Shown here piece by piece: positions 26,242-34,430 of a stretch of DNA of 64,000 nt; position 1 is the stretch's first letter; the number at the start of each line of letters is the position of its first letter. The stretch spans positions 124,001-188,000 of the forward strand of contig CADBEB010000001.1 in NCBI GenBank assembly GCA_902793605.1, given 5' to 3'. Below the pieces are notes generated by a model that did not search any database, was not told the DNA's origin, and saw only the letters and a program-made list of their open reading frames with translations. The position numbers and the translations under genes are program-made. Source of the stretch: an uncultured Eubacteriales bacterium. Lineage in GTDB: Bacteria; Bacillota; Clostridia; Christensenellales; Aristaeellaceae.

Positions 26242-27602
26242 TGATACAGCACCTCGTTCAGGTCGGATATACCGGAGACGACCGAAATGATCACGACGTG
26301 ATCTTCTTCTTCGATATGGTCATTTCCGAAAGGTACGATGATTTTTCCCTGGCGCACGATCAGCGATACAAGAGTACCTGTGCGCGTTTTCAGCTTCTTA
26401 AGCGGAATACCGATATACGCATCGTCTTTTCGGGCGACAAATTCGATGGCTTCCGCCTTTCCGCCGACAAGCCGGTACAGCCTTTCGATCTTGGTCCCTT
26501 TGCTGTTTTCACGCGCACGAACATAACGAAGGATCGTCGAGCTGGTAATAAACTGAGGGCTGATCACCGAATCCAGGCCAAGATCGTTCAGCACATCCCG
26601 ATAAGCCATGCGGCTGTTCTTGGCGATCACTTTTGGGACGCCGCTGCGGGAAGCATGGAGGCTGCTCATCAGGTTCTCTTCGTCACGATTGCTCAGGGCA
26701 ACAAAAGCATCCATTTGGGAAAGCCCCTGTTCCTCCAGCAGATCCTGGTCGGTTCCGTCTCCCACGATCACATCGATTTTCGGCAGTAATTCGCTGAGGG
26801 CCCGGGCTTTGGACGGATTGATCTCAAACAGCGAGACATGAATACCCATAGGAACAATAAGCTTTGAAAGATAATAGGAAATTCTTCCGCCACCGAGGAG
26901 CATAACACTGCGGATCTTCTGCTTGTTTCTTCCAAGGAAACGGAAATACTCCGTAATCGTCAGCATATCGCCCGACACGAAAACTTTGTCGCCGGGCTGG
27001 ATCATAAAGTCACCACCCGGAATCATGACCGTGTTATTGCGTTCCACCATCGCATAAAGGATGCGGGGAAGACGCGGGACCCGGGAGGCAAGATCCTTCA
27101 TCGCAATACCGACAAAGGGATCGCTTTCCAACGCGCGGAACTCGACCATTTCAACCAGGCCCTTGACAAACGTTTCAATACTGCCGGCAAAAGGATAACG
27201 CAAAAGGCGGCTGATCTCCAGCGCCGTTGCCCTTTCGGGGTTGATCGCGATATCAATGCCGAGTTCATTCTGCAGAAATGTCTGGCTTTCATTGAATTCG
27301 GGATCCCGGATTCGGGCGATCGTATAATGAGCGCCCAGACGCTTGGAGATGAGACAAGCCAGCATGTTGCTCTCATCATTCTCCGTCGAAGCGATCACGA
27401 TATTGGCCTTATCCACACCGGCTTCCAGAAGGACCTTGGCATTGGCGCCGTTTCCACGGATACAGAGTGCGTCAAGAGATCCTGTGCAACGTTCAACTAC
27501 TTCTTCGTTTTTATCAATGATAATGACGTCATGTTCTTCAGCGATCAGATGCTCGGCAATGGTAAAGCCGACTTTTCCCGCACCGATAACAATGATCCTC
27601 AT
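26238..27602 (-). CDS. trkA: Trk system potassium transport protein TrkA
   Basis: 454 residues made of two RCK_N/RCK_C tandems. MRIIVIGAGKVG is the first Rossmann nucleotide loop; VMLLGGGRISYYL is the second. Each is followed by a TrkA-C domain (for example ARKDDAYIGIPLKKLKTRTGTL). It binds NAD(H)/ATP and gates TrkH. ATG 27602 has GGAGG 8 bases ahead; the in-frame TTG at 27608 is too near. Overlaps trkH. Confidence 0.94.
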   Translation of the reverse strand: MRIIVIGAGKVGFTIAEHLIAEEHDVIIIDKNEEVVERCTGSLDALCIRGNGANAKVLLEAGVDKANIVIASTENDESNMLACLISKRLGAHYTIARIRDPEFNESQTFLQNELGIDIAINPERATALEISRLLRYPFAGSIETFVKGLVEMVEFRALESDPFVGIAMKDLASRVPRLPRILYAMVERNNTVMIPGGDFMIQPGDKVFVSGDMLTITEYFRFLGRNKQKIRSVMLLGGGRISYYLSKLIVPMGIHVSLFEINPSKARALSELLPKIDVIVGDGTDQDLLEEQGLSQMDAFVALSNRDEENLMSSLHASRSGVPKVIAKNSRMAYRDVLNDLGLDSVISPQFITSSTILRYVRARENSKGTKIERLYRLVGGKAEAIEFVARKDDAYIGIPLKKLKTRTGTLVSLIVRQGKIIVPFGNDHIEEEDHVVIISVVSGISDLNEVLYQ

Positions 27603-27691
27603 GAACAATCCTCCAAATATAGAATCATTTCATTATAGCACTATTCATTGAAAAGGGAAAGGAGGCATACAGCTGACGCTGTGTCTGTGAA

Positions 27692-27729
27692 CGGAAGAAA
27701 AAAGAAAAAGCACAGCCGAAGCTGTGCTT
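27692..27729 (-). terminator. intrinsic terminator of tRNA-Ser
   Basis: On the minus strand AAGCACAGC, loop TTCG, GCTGTGCTT, then a long T-rich run. It lies immediately beyond the tRNA CCA end. Confidence 0.85.
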
Positions 27730-27731
27730 TC

Positions 27732-27822
27732 TGGCGGAGAGTTAGGGATTTGAACCCTAGGTGAGGTATCACCCCACACACGATTTCCAGTCGTGCGCCT
27801 TAGACCACTCAGCCAACTCTCC
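27732..27822 (-). tRNA. tRNA-Ser (GGA)
   Basis: Reading on the minus strand: acceptor GGAGAG with CTCTCC near the 3' end, a D arm with TGAGTGG, anticodon arm ACGACTGGAAATCGT with anticodon GGA (complement of 27786-27788), a long variable arm typical of class II serine tRNA, T loop GGTTCAAATCC, discriminator G and an encoded CCA. About 91 bases, normal for serine. Confidence 0.96.
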
Positions 27823-27879
27823 AGGCAATGAATGCTCACAATTTAGAAATTATATCGGGTTTTTATGATTTGTCAAGCT

Positions 27880-28596
27880 TCACTTTGCTGAAACCAGCTT
27901 CCGGATCTCTTCCTCCGTCAGCTTTCGCCACATTCCGGAAGGCAGATCGCCAAGGATCACGGGACCGAACTGCACCCTCTTCAGATGGACGACCTGATGG
28001 CCGATCGCATCGATCATCTTCCTGACCTGACGGTTGCGACCCTCATGAATCGTAATCAGCAGATCCGTGGAAAAAGCATCCCTGCGCGTCAGCCTGACGT
28101 CAGCGGGGGAGGTCATCCGGCCGTCGATGATCACACCCTTCCGGAGCTGCGCGATTTCCGCATCGGTCACCTGGTTGGAAACGCGGACGAGATAGACTTT
28201 CTTAATCTCGAAGCTGGGATGGAGGACACGGTTCATCATGTCCCCGTCATTGGACAGGAGCAGGATGCCTTCACTGTCATAATCAAGACGGCCGACAGGG
28301 AAGAGCCGGACAGGATAATCCCGGAAACGGTCCATGACCGTTGCGCGGCCTTCCGGATCGCTGACCGTGGTCACCTCACCTATAGGTTTATTGTAGGCAA
28401 GATAATGCTTTTCCGTTTCAGGTCGGACCACCTGTCCGTCTACACAAACTTCATCGGCGGTCTCATCTACCTGGACGCCCATGGCTGTGATCACAATTCC
28501 GTTTACAGAGACATGACCTTCCAGGATCAGTTTTTCAGCGTTCCTTCTTGAAGCAACGCCGCACAGAGCGAGGTATTTCTGCAGGCGCAAATCCAA
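27880..28596 (-). CDS. rluB: pseudouridine synthase, RluB/RsuA family
   Basis: 238 residues. N-terminal S4 domain (RLQKYLALCGVASRRNAEKLI) and catalytic domain with GRLDYDSEG (Asp catalytic, about residue 103) plus HEGRNRQVRKM. RluB modifies 23S rRNA (U2605 by E. coli numbering). The start is TTG 28596 behind AAAGGA; no ATG gives the standard N-terminus. The neighbouring proA lies upstream on the same strand. Confidence 0.93.
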   Translation of the reverse strand: MDLRLQKYLALCGVASRRNAEKLILEGHVSVNGIVITAMGVQVDETADEVCVDGQVVRPETEKHYLAYNKPIGEVTTVSDPEGRATVMDRFRDYPVRLFPVGRLDYDSEGILLLSNDGDMMNRVLHPSFEIKKVYLVRVSNQVTDAEIAQLRKGVIIDGRMTSPADVRLTRRDAFSTDLLITIHEGRNRQVRKMIDAIGHQVVHLKRVQFGPVILGDLPSGMWRKLTEEEIRKLVSAK

Positions 28597-28609
28597 CCAT
28601 CCTTTCAGA

Positions 28610-29908
28610 TCAGAGCGGGCAGTTTTCGTTCAGCTTTCGATGCGTATAAACGCGAAGGCCTTTTTTCATGTCTTCCATGGTCTGGCCGGAACCGATCAGT
28701 TTATACTTGTAGGTCGTAAGCCCCTCAAGCCCCATCGGACCGCGGGCATGAAGCTTGCCTGTGGCGATCCCGACTTCCGCACCCAGGCCGTAAACAAAGC
28801 CGTCCGCAAAGCGGGTGGAAACATTCCAGTAAACGCCGGCACTGTCCACCTGCTTCATAAAAACAGACGCGTTCTGCTCATTGGTTGTGACAATACAGTC
28901 CGTATGATGAGAACCAAAACGGTTGATATGATCGATCGCCTCGTGAAGGGATGGAACGATCCTGACAGACAGGATATAATCAAGATATTCGGTGGACCAG
29001 TCTTCTTCCGAAGCAGGTTCGCAGGGAATGATCCTGCAGACGGAAGCATCACCGCGTATTGTTACTTTTTTGGAAGTAAGCAGCGAATAAAGCCGCGGAA
29101 GAATCAGGGGAGCGATCTCATCATGGATCAGGAGCGTTTCCATGGCGTTGCAGACAGAAACATTCTGGACCTTGCTGTCCACGGCAACCCGCAGCGCAGT
29201 CTCCGGATCGGCGTCCCGGTCGATATAGACATGACAGATCCCGTCTGAATGGCCGAGAACCGGAATCCTGCTGTGATCCATGATGTATCTGACAAAGCTG
29301 TTGCTTCCGCGTGGGATGATCAGGTCGATCAGCGTATCTTCCTTCAGCATCTCAGCGACATCTTCACGCGTTTCGAGAAGCTGGGCGGAATCTGCAGGAA
29401 GAGAAGATTCGGAAAGCGCGCGGCGAACGAGTTCCGTCAGAATCTGATTGGTGCCGAGGGCTTCGCGGCCGCCTTTCAGGAGAACGGAATTCCCGCTTTT
29501 TATACAGAGCGAGGAGATCTGGATGAGCGCATCCGGACGGCTTTCAAAGATCACACCGATCACGCCGATCGGGGAGGTAACCTTATATAGATTAAGCCCT
29601 TGTGTGATCTCGGTGGCCATCAGCGTCTGACCGAGCGGATCCTCCATGGCTGCAAGCGCCTGAAGGCCGCAGACTACCTGGGCGAGCTTTTCCTCCCCAA
29701 AGGCGAGACGATGAAGCAGAGGCGGGGCGAGCTGCTCATTTTTTGCGTTTTCAAGGTCTTTCTGATTCGCTGAAAAAACAGCGGCTTTTTCCTGCTCAAG
29801 AAGTTCAGCGAGACGCAGGAGCGCAGCGTTTCTTGTATCGACAGCGGAAACGGATATCTGGTAAAACGACAGCCTCGAACGCTGTGCGAGATCATGTAAA
29901 TCTTTCAA
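28610..29908 (-). CDS. proA: gamma-glutamyl phosphate reductase
   Basis: Second step of proline synthesis (glutamyl phosphate to glutamate semialdehyde, NADPH). 432 residues from TTG 29908, 8 bases after GGGAGG; ATG/ATT codons farther up have no site. Features: GVIGVIFESRPDA, SGNSVLLKGGREA, QNVSVCNAMETLLI with the catalytic Cys, RGPMGLEGLTTYKY near the end. proB is not adjacent, so it is a split pathway here. Divergent from smpB with overlapping promoters. Confidence 0.94.
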   Translation of the reverse strand: MKDLHDLAQRSRLSFYQISVSAVDTRNAALLRLAELLEQEKAAVFSANQKDLENAKNEQLAPPLLHRLAFGEEKLAQVVCGLQALAAMEDPLGQTLMATEITQGLNLYKVTSPIGVIGVIFESRPDALIQISSLCIKSGNSVLLKGGREALGTNQILTELVRRALSESSLPADSAQLLETREDVAEMLKEDTLIDLIIPRGSNSFVRYIMDHSRIPVLGHSDGICHVYIDRDADPETALRVAVDSKVQNVSVCNAMETLLIHDEIAPLILPRLYSLLTSKKVTIRGDASVCRIIPCEPASEEDWSTEYLDYILSVRIVPSLHEAIDHINRFGSHHTDCIVTTNEQNASVFMKQVDSAGVYWNVSTRFADGFVYGLGAEVGIATGKLHARGPMGLEGLTTYKYKLIGSGQTMEDMKKGLRVYTHRKLNENCPL

Positions 29909-29927
29909 TATCAATCCCTCCCGATAC

Positions 29928-29956
29928 ATTATAGCAGACAAAGCAATGATTGAAAA
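29928..29956 (-). promoter_or_regulatory. proA promoter
   Basis: On the minus strand TTTTCA (29956-29951), 17 bases, TATAAT (29933-29928), 20 bases before the proA TTG. The -35 overlaps the smpB -35 on the other strand. Confidence 0.5.
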
Positions 29957-29978
29957 GGGAAATGCCCTGTGTTATAAT
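29950..29978 (+). promoter_or_regulatory. smpB promoter
   Basis: TTGAAA (29950-29955), 17 bases, TATAAT (29973-29978), 22 bases before the smpB ATG. Confidence 0.65.
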
Positions 29979-30000
29979 CAGCTTGAAGGGAGTTGTCAGG

Positions 30001-30468
30001 ATGCCGCACCAGCAGGGGATCAAAGTCATCGCACAGAATCGGAAGGCCTATCATGATTACTTTGTTGATGAGAAATACGAATGCGGCATTGCCCTTTTCG
30101 GAACGGAAGTCAAGAGTATCCGTCTCGGTAAGGTTAACCTGAAGGAAAGCTGGGCACAGATCCGCAAATCGGAAGTCTGGGTAGAAGGGATGCATATCAG
30201 CCCATATGAGCAGGGCAACATCTTTAACCGCGATCCTCTGCGGGCCCGGAAACTGCTGCTTCACCGAAACGAGATCCGAAAGCTTGACGGACTTGTGATG
30301 AGGCAGGGTTATACCCTGATCCCCCTGGAACTCTATTTTCGTGCCGGAAGGGTGAAGGTGCAGCTCGGCCTGTGCAAGGGGAAACAGCTGCACGACAAAC
30401 GGGACAGCCTCGCCAAACGCGATTCGGACCGGGAGATCCGCCGCGCCCTTCGCGAAAAACAAAAGTAA
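30001..30468 (+). CDS. smpB: SsrA-binding protein SmpB
   Basis: 155 residues from ATG 30001 (GAAGGGAG ahead); the frame upstream contains the promoter. Core motifs: [50 protein letters not shown], and the basic tail with [12 protein letters not shown]. It binds tmRNA and places it in the decoding site of stalled ribosomes. Directly upstream of ssrA, its partner. Confidence 0.97.
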   Translation: MPHQQGIKVIAQNRKAYHDYFVDEKYECGIALFGTEVKSIRLGKVNLKESWAQIRKSEVWVEGMHISPYEQGNIFNRDPLRARKLLLHRNEIRKLDGLVMRQGYTLIPLELYFRAGRVKVQLGLCKGKQLHDKRDSLAKRDSDREIRRALREKQK

Positions 30469-30493
30469 GCGCATATTGTCAGTCTGCCTGCAT

Positions 30494-30838
30494 GGGGATG
30501 ATCCGGTTTCGACGGGAATAACGGGGGCAGGATAAGCGAGCCGCAGACCCTGAACTGCGTATCAACGGGGAAAAACAATAACTGACAATAGCAATTACGC
30601 TTTCGCGGCTTAATGCCGCGCGTCGGCCCTGACCGCCTGCAGATCAGGTCACCGGCGTCATTGATGCAGGGAACGAGTCACGTTTAAGCTTTGCGACGCG
30701 ATCCGTAATGATGAAGCTACCCTGCCGGCAGTCCTTCCGCGGACGGCCGGACGGGGGAAACCAAACCGCGGAATGCGCTCGGAGAAAGTCCTGCTGAAGT
30801 ATTTTCGGACAGGGGTTCAACTCCCCTCATCTCCACCA
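30494..30838 (+). ncRNA. ssrA: transfer-messenger RNA
   Basis: About 345 bases. The tRNA-like ends pair: 5' GGGGATG with 3' CATCTCC, then discriminator A and encoded CCA (30836-30838); T loop GGTTCAACTCC. The tag frame reads ..DNSNYAFAA and stops at TAA 30611-30613; the resume codon is not certain (ACT or a few codons earlier). The AFAA end differs from the commoner ALAA. The prophage integrase gene overlaps its last 22 bases on the other strand. Confidence 0.95.
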
Positions 30839-30850
30839 CACGTGTGCCAG
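30817..30850. other. prophage left attachment region (attL candidate)
   Basis: The host tmRNA 3' end and the prophage integrase 3' end meet here: the integrase stop codon lies inside ssrA at 30817. The strand exchange must be within or directly after the ssrA 3' end. The right copy (attR) would be beyond 64000, so the core cannot be fixed. Confidence 0.6.
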
Positions 30851-32295
30851 TTAAAGATGATTTTGTAATCATCAGCTGACACAGTAACCTTATGGACAGC
30901 CGCCTGGAGCAGAGTTTTCTGCTGATCAGGCGGCTGTTTTTTTATGCCTTCGCAGGCCGTGATCGCGGCCACGGTGGCCGGGGCGTCATAACGGGCGACC
31001 GGGCGGCGAAGGGCGGAAGATCTGTTCTGCAGGTCGTCGCGTTCTTTTTCCAGCCGGCGCAGGTCATCAGCCAGGGATAACGGGGCGTCGGAACCGTGAT
31101 CGGAAATAAAAGAGACAATGCGGGCGATGCGCTTGTTGATCTCAATGACCTGCTGATCGAGGACACGGGCCTCGGCGGCGTGATCCTCGTCTGCTGCGTC
31201 GGCGTAATTATTCGCCACAAAACAGGCCCGGCTGATCTCGTCCGTGCCTGCGGTGGCCATTTGTTCCAGAACGGTGAAAACGGCGTCCTGGAGGGCCTCC
31301 AGACGGGCAGGACGGACACAGGACGACCTGCAGGTGTAATAACGCTGTACGGCGCCGGAACGGTCCTTCCCGCCATAATTAAGGTGCATCAGGCTGCCGC
31401 AGGCGGCGCAAAACACGATGCCGGACAGCGGGTAGATCTTCCGGGCGGTGTAGAGGGCCGCGGACGTTTTCGACTGATCCCGAAGGGCACAGACGTGCTG
31501 CCATTCTTCCGGGGTAAGGATGGCCGGAACGCCTCCCGGCACCCGGATGGTTTCCGGAGAGGTGATGCGGTGGCGCGGATCCGCGCCCAGACGGCGCACG
31601 TATGTGCCGGAATAGATCTCATTTTTTAACAAATTATTAAGGTCAGACTTTCCGAAGGGCGTTTTCCGGGTGCCGGGAAAGGTGAAGGAGTTCAGATAAT
31701 CGAGGATCGGGCCGTATCCGCTGCGGGACAGGTACATTTCAAAAACGCGGCGGACAACCGGCGCGGCGACAGGATCCAGCTGATAATGTTTGTCCTGGTC
31801 GATAGTATAACCGAGGGGAACGTGGCCTCCGAGGTATTTACAGTCGCGGGCGAGGTGCTTGTGGGCCATGACGACGCGGTCGGAGTCCTGCTCGCGTTCC
31901 AGTTGGGCAAAGGACGCCAGCAGATTGAGCATCATGCGTCCGGAAGGGGTGGAGGTATCGATCGATTCGGTGACGGAGACCAGGGTGATGTTCCGCGGCT
32001 GGAACACATCCTCGATGATGGTCAGGGTATCCCGGAGAGAACGGGACAGCCGGTCGAGTTTCCAGACAACCACGGCGGACACGGAACCGGCGCGGCAGTC
32101 TGCGAGCAGCTGCTGCAGGGCGGGGCGGTTTGTGTTCTTTCCGGAGTACCCGGCGTCCTCATAGATCCGGATCCTGGAGGACGTCATGGCGGCGTATCCT
32201 TCGAGGATCTGGCGCTGGGCGTCGATGGAAATACCGTGAGCAGCCTGTTCCTCGGAAGAAACGCGGGAATAACCAAGGACGAGCTGATCACTCAT
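30817..32295 (-). CDS. large serine recombinase (prophage integrase)
   Basis: 492 residues from ATG 32295. Resolvase catalytic domain with YSRVSSEEQ (catalytic Ser near residue 12) and WKLDRLSRSLRD; recombinase domain; zinc ribbon CAACGSLMHLNYG..YTCRSSC; then a coiled coil and DNA-contacting tail. It performs integration without host factors; excision normally needs a directionality factor. Its last six residues (GGDEGS) are encoded by ssrA, so the C-terminus changes with integration. Start overlaps the stop of the upstream secreted-protein gene by 8 bases, and the coding strand opposite contains the ssrA terminator. Confidence 0.93.
   Translation of the reverse strand: MSDQLVLGYSRVSSEEQAAHGISIDAQRQILEGYAAMTSSRIRIYEDAGYSGKNTNRPALQQLLADCRAGSVSAVVVWKLDRLSRSLRDTLTIIEDVFQPRNITLVSVTESIDTSTPSGRMMLNLLASFAQLEREQDSDRVVMAHKHLARDCKYLGGHVPLGYTIDQDKHYQLDPVAAPVVRRVFEMYLSRSGYGPILDYLNSFTFPGTRKTPFGKSDLNNLLKNEIYSGTYVRRLGADPRHRITSPETIRVPGGVPAILTPEEWQHVCALRDQSKTSAALYTARKIYPLSGIVFCAACGSLMHLNYGGKDRSGAVQRYYTCRSSCVRPARLEALQDAVFTVLEQMATAGTDEISRACFVANNYADAADEDHAAEARVLDQQVIEINKRIARIVSFISDHGSDAPLSLADDLRRLEKERDDLQNRSSALRRPVARYDAPATVAAITACEGIKKQPPDQQKTLLQAAVHKVTVSADDYKIIFNWHTCGGDEGS
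30897..30943 (+). terminator. terminator for ssrA inside the integrase gene
   Basis: CAGCCGCCTG (30897-30906) pairs perfectly with CAGGCGGCTG (30927-30936), with an inner AGCAGA/TCTGCT hairpin, followed by seven Ts. It is oriented for rightward transcription, i.e. for ssrA, and is antisense to the integrase. Confidence 0.85.
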
Positions 32296-32737
32296 TTGTT
32301 TCACCAAACAATCCTTTGTATTTGTAAAATGTTGCGGTTGTATCTTGCAGATCAAATATCATGCCGTCTTTCAGTTCGATCTTTCCGTATACCTGCACAT
32401 TCACACCTTTTCCGACCGAATACCAGCTGTCAGGGTAATCCTGCCCTGGAATATAGATATAAATCATTCCTGCATCATAATCATCGTCTGGAAACTCAAG
32501 GCGATATATGCCGGCTGGAATATCAACACCGATCGTGTAACGGCCAGCTGGAACCGTGACACCGTATTCTGATGAATAAGGAGATAAACCGCGGACTTTC
32601 ATTAATTCAACCGTAAATCTGAAACATTCAATCAGATCATCATTTGAAAATTCTGCGAACGGCGTTTCTTGTTCCGCAAAAGAGCATGAACAACAAATCA
32701 ACACCGAAATAATACATAAAAGAAACAGTTTTGTCAT
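32288..32737 (-). CDS. secreted prophage protein, candidate superinfection exclusion
   Basis: 149 residues, signal peptide of about 21 residues with LICCSC then SFA-EQ (either a weak lipobox or ordinary cleavage). The mature part has VPAGRYTIGVDIPAGIYRLEF, a repeated 'PAG-Y' beta motif found in secreted Bacillota proteins. It lies between integrase and repressor, exactly where temperate phages of Gram-positives carry surface lipoproteins that block DNA injection (such as Ltp of TP-J34). The function is inferred from position only. Confidence 0.75.
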   Translation of the reverse strand: MTKLFLLCIISVLICCSCSFAEQETPFAEFSNDDLIECFRFTVELMKVRGLSPYSSEYGVTVPAGRYTIGVDIPAGIYRLEFPDDDYDAGMIYIYIPGQDYPDSWYSVGKGVNVQVYGKIELKDGMIFDLQDTTATFYKYKGLFGETNE

Positions 32738-32754
32738 TTTCGTTTCCTTTCAAT

Positions 32755-33111
32755 TTACACAGCGGACGGCATAGAGCCTTCTTGCCGAAATGCCGGCTGC
32801 TGCAATATGGATATGGTTTGAGACAATAAAAAATCTTTTCCGGCATCATTTAGTTGTTGAAAGAGATCCAGCAGCTGACGCTGGCGCGGTGTAAGAAATG
32901 CTGTATCAGCCGGCTTTTCACCCAGCAATTCAGAAACAGTACAGTCGAGTGCCTGGGCGAGCAAAAACACCGTTTCAACATTTGGATTTTTTGTTTCTGA
33001 TTCCAATGCGGATAGAGCCGCCTGCGAAACGCCTGCTTTTTTTGCAAGCATATTTTGGCTCATTCCTATTGATTCCCTTTTCTGCTTAACAATTAAACCG
33101 ACTCTGTTCAA
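32755..33111 (-). CDS. XRE family repressor (cI-like)
   Basis: 118 residues. Helix-turn-helix at about residues 15-40: MSQNMLAKKAGVSQAALSALE. C-terminal part helical, no peptidase domain, so probably a dimerising tail. TTG 33111 is chosen, 6 bases after GAAGGG; the frame remains open upstream without a site. It faces away from a second XRE gene across the switch region and is the likely lysogeny repressor. Confidence 0.8.
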   Translation of the reverse strand: MNRVGLIVKQKRESIGMSQNMLAKKAGVSQAALSALESETKNPNVETVFLLAQALDCTVSELLGEKPADTAFLTPRQRQLLDLFQQLNDAGKDFLLSQTISILQQPAFRQEGSMPSAV

Positions 33112-33246
33112 CAAAATCCCTTCTTTCCTGCTGATAGGTTTTTCTATAACCATTTTACAGGCATTTTATAGTTTTGGCTATTGACACATAAACGAAACAG
33201 GAATATGATAGTTATCGAATCAGCGATAAGCCGAGGAGGGCGATAC
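33112..33246. promoter_or_regulatory. prophage switch region, divergent promoters and direct repeat
   Basis: Rightward promoter TTGACA (33181-33186), 17 bases, TATGAT (33204-33209). To its left a direct repeat CATTTTACAG / CATTTTATAG (33151-33160, 33162-33171) is spaced 11 bases, one helical turn, consistent with a repressor operator. The leftward promoter likely overlaps it. Confidence 0.6.
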
Positions 33247-33462
33247 ATGAAAATCAGACTGGAGGAGTTTAGAAACCGGCGAAAAATGAACCAGCGGCAG
33301 CTGAGCGACGCCAGCGGCGTGCCTCAGCCGATGATCAGCGACATCGAAAACGGCAACGTGCAGAATCCGACCGTGCGGACAATGTTCCGGCTGGCCAAGG
33401 CGCTGCGGTGTCTGATCGATGATCTGATCGAGGACGATCAGGAATCAGCGAAAGGCGCGTGA
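33247..33462 (+). CDS. small XRE regulator (cro-like)
   Basis: 71 residues from ATG 33247 behind GAGGAGGG. Helix-turn-helix MNQRQLSDASGVPQPMISDIENG. Nothing beyond the DNA-binding domain except a short acidic tail, as in Cro proteins. First gene of the rightward early operon. Confidence 0.8.
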   Translation: MKIRLEEFRNRRKMNQRQLSDASGVPQPMISDIENGNVQNPTVRTMFRLAKALRCLIDDLIEDDQESAKGA

Positions 33463-33466
33463 TTGC

Positions 33467-34411
33467 ATGGCCAAGGTCACCCAGGTGCAGGAAGTCAACG
33501 TGGATCAGTTGCGGCCATACGAAAAGAACACGAAGATCCACAGCGAGGAACAGGTCGAAAAGCTGTGCCGGTCGATCAGCGAGTTCGGTTTCATCAGTCC
33601 GATACTGATCGACAGCGACATGAACGTGATCACCGGTCACGGGCGGCTGATGGCCGCGAAAAAGATCGGCATGCGGACGGTGCCCTGCCTGTTCATCGAA
33701 GGACTGAGCGAAAGCCAGCGGCGAGCGTACATTCTCGCGGACAACCGGCTGAGCGAGTACAGCGAGTGGGACATGGAGCTGGTGGCCGCGGAGATGAACG
33801 ATCTGCAGCTGGAGGCGGCTGACCTGGACTTCCTGGAGTTCCAGTTTGAGGAACCGGAAGAACCGGAAGATCTTCCGGGCGACGAACCGGAGGCAAAGGG
33901 AAAAGCCTGGAACACCCGCGGCGCCCGGTGCGACATGAAGCTGAACATCACGGCGCGGCAAAAGAACGGGCACTGGTACACATCGCTGCACGCGATCAGC
34001 AAGGACGGAAAGACACTGGAGGAGATCAAGAACGACAAGAAATGCGAGCGGCAGCTGGTGGGCGAGCTGGTTGAATACATCGAAAAGGCGATGGGCCGGA
34101 ACCTGGCCGGGAACGGCTGGGCGATGATCACGACCGGCAGGCGGCGACACCGGGTCGGCTACCACTTCGCAACGGAGGTGTGCCGGAAGGCGGCGAAGCG
34201 GCTGGCGATCCCGTTTTACGACGGGGCGATCAGCTGCGGAAACGCGAACAGGCTGAAACCGGCGCTGGCGATCGAAAAGCGACCGGAAGAAAAGAACCTG
34301 ATTTTATTCGACGACATTATCACGACGGGCACGACGGCAGCGAGGACGATCGAGCTGCTGGAGAGCGAAGGGTACACGGTGATCACGATCATCGGCATCA
34401 GGAACCAATGA
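33467..34411 (+). CDS. ParB-nuclease domain fused to phosphoribosyltransferase
   Basis: 314 residues. The N-terminal 110 residues are ParB/Srx type: LRPYEKNTKIHSEEQVEKL, GFISPILID, ITGHGRLMAAKKIG, and ADNRLSE. An acidic linker (EEPEEPEDLPGDEPE) follows. From about 160 there is a second domain ending with NLILFDDIITTGTTAARTIE, the PRPP-binding loop of type I phosphoribosyltransferases, with 'GNANRLKPAL' before it as in ComFC-like proteins. The substrate is unknown. It lies 4 bases after the cro-like gene, followed by a SLOG gene. ParB halves can use CTP; a nucleotide-linked role is inferred. Confidence 0.85.
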   Translation: MAKVTQVQEVNVDQLRPYEKNTKIHSEEQVEKLCRSISEFGFISPILIDSDMNVITGHGRLMAAKKIGMRTVPCLFIEGLSESQRRAYILADNRLSEYSEWDMELVAAEMNDLQLEAADLDFLEFQFEEPEEPEDLPGDEPEAKGKAWNTRGARCDMKLNITARQKNGHWYTSLHAISKDGKTLEEIKNDKKCERQLVGELVEYIEKAMGRNLAGNGWAMITTGRRRHRVGYHFATEVCRKAAKRLAIPFYDGAISCGNANRLKPALAIEKRPEEKNLILFDDIITTGTTAARTIELLESEGYTVITIIGIRNQ

Positions 34412-34430
34412 AAAGAAAGGGGACGACATT

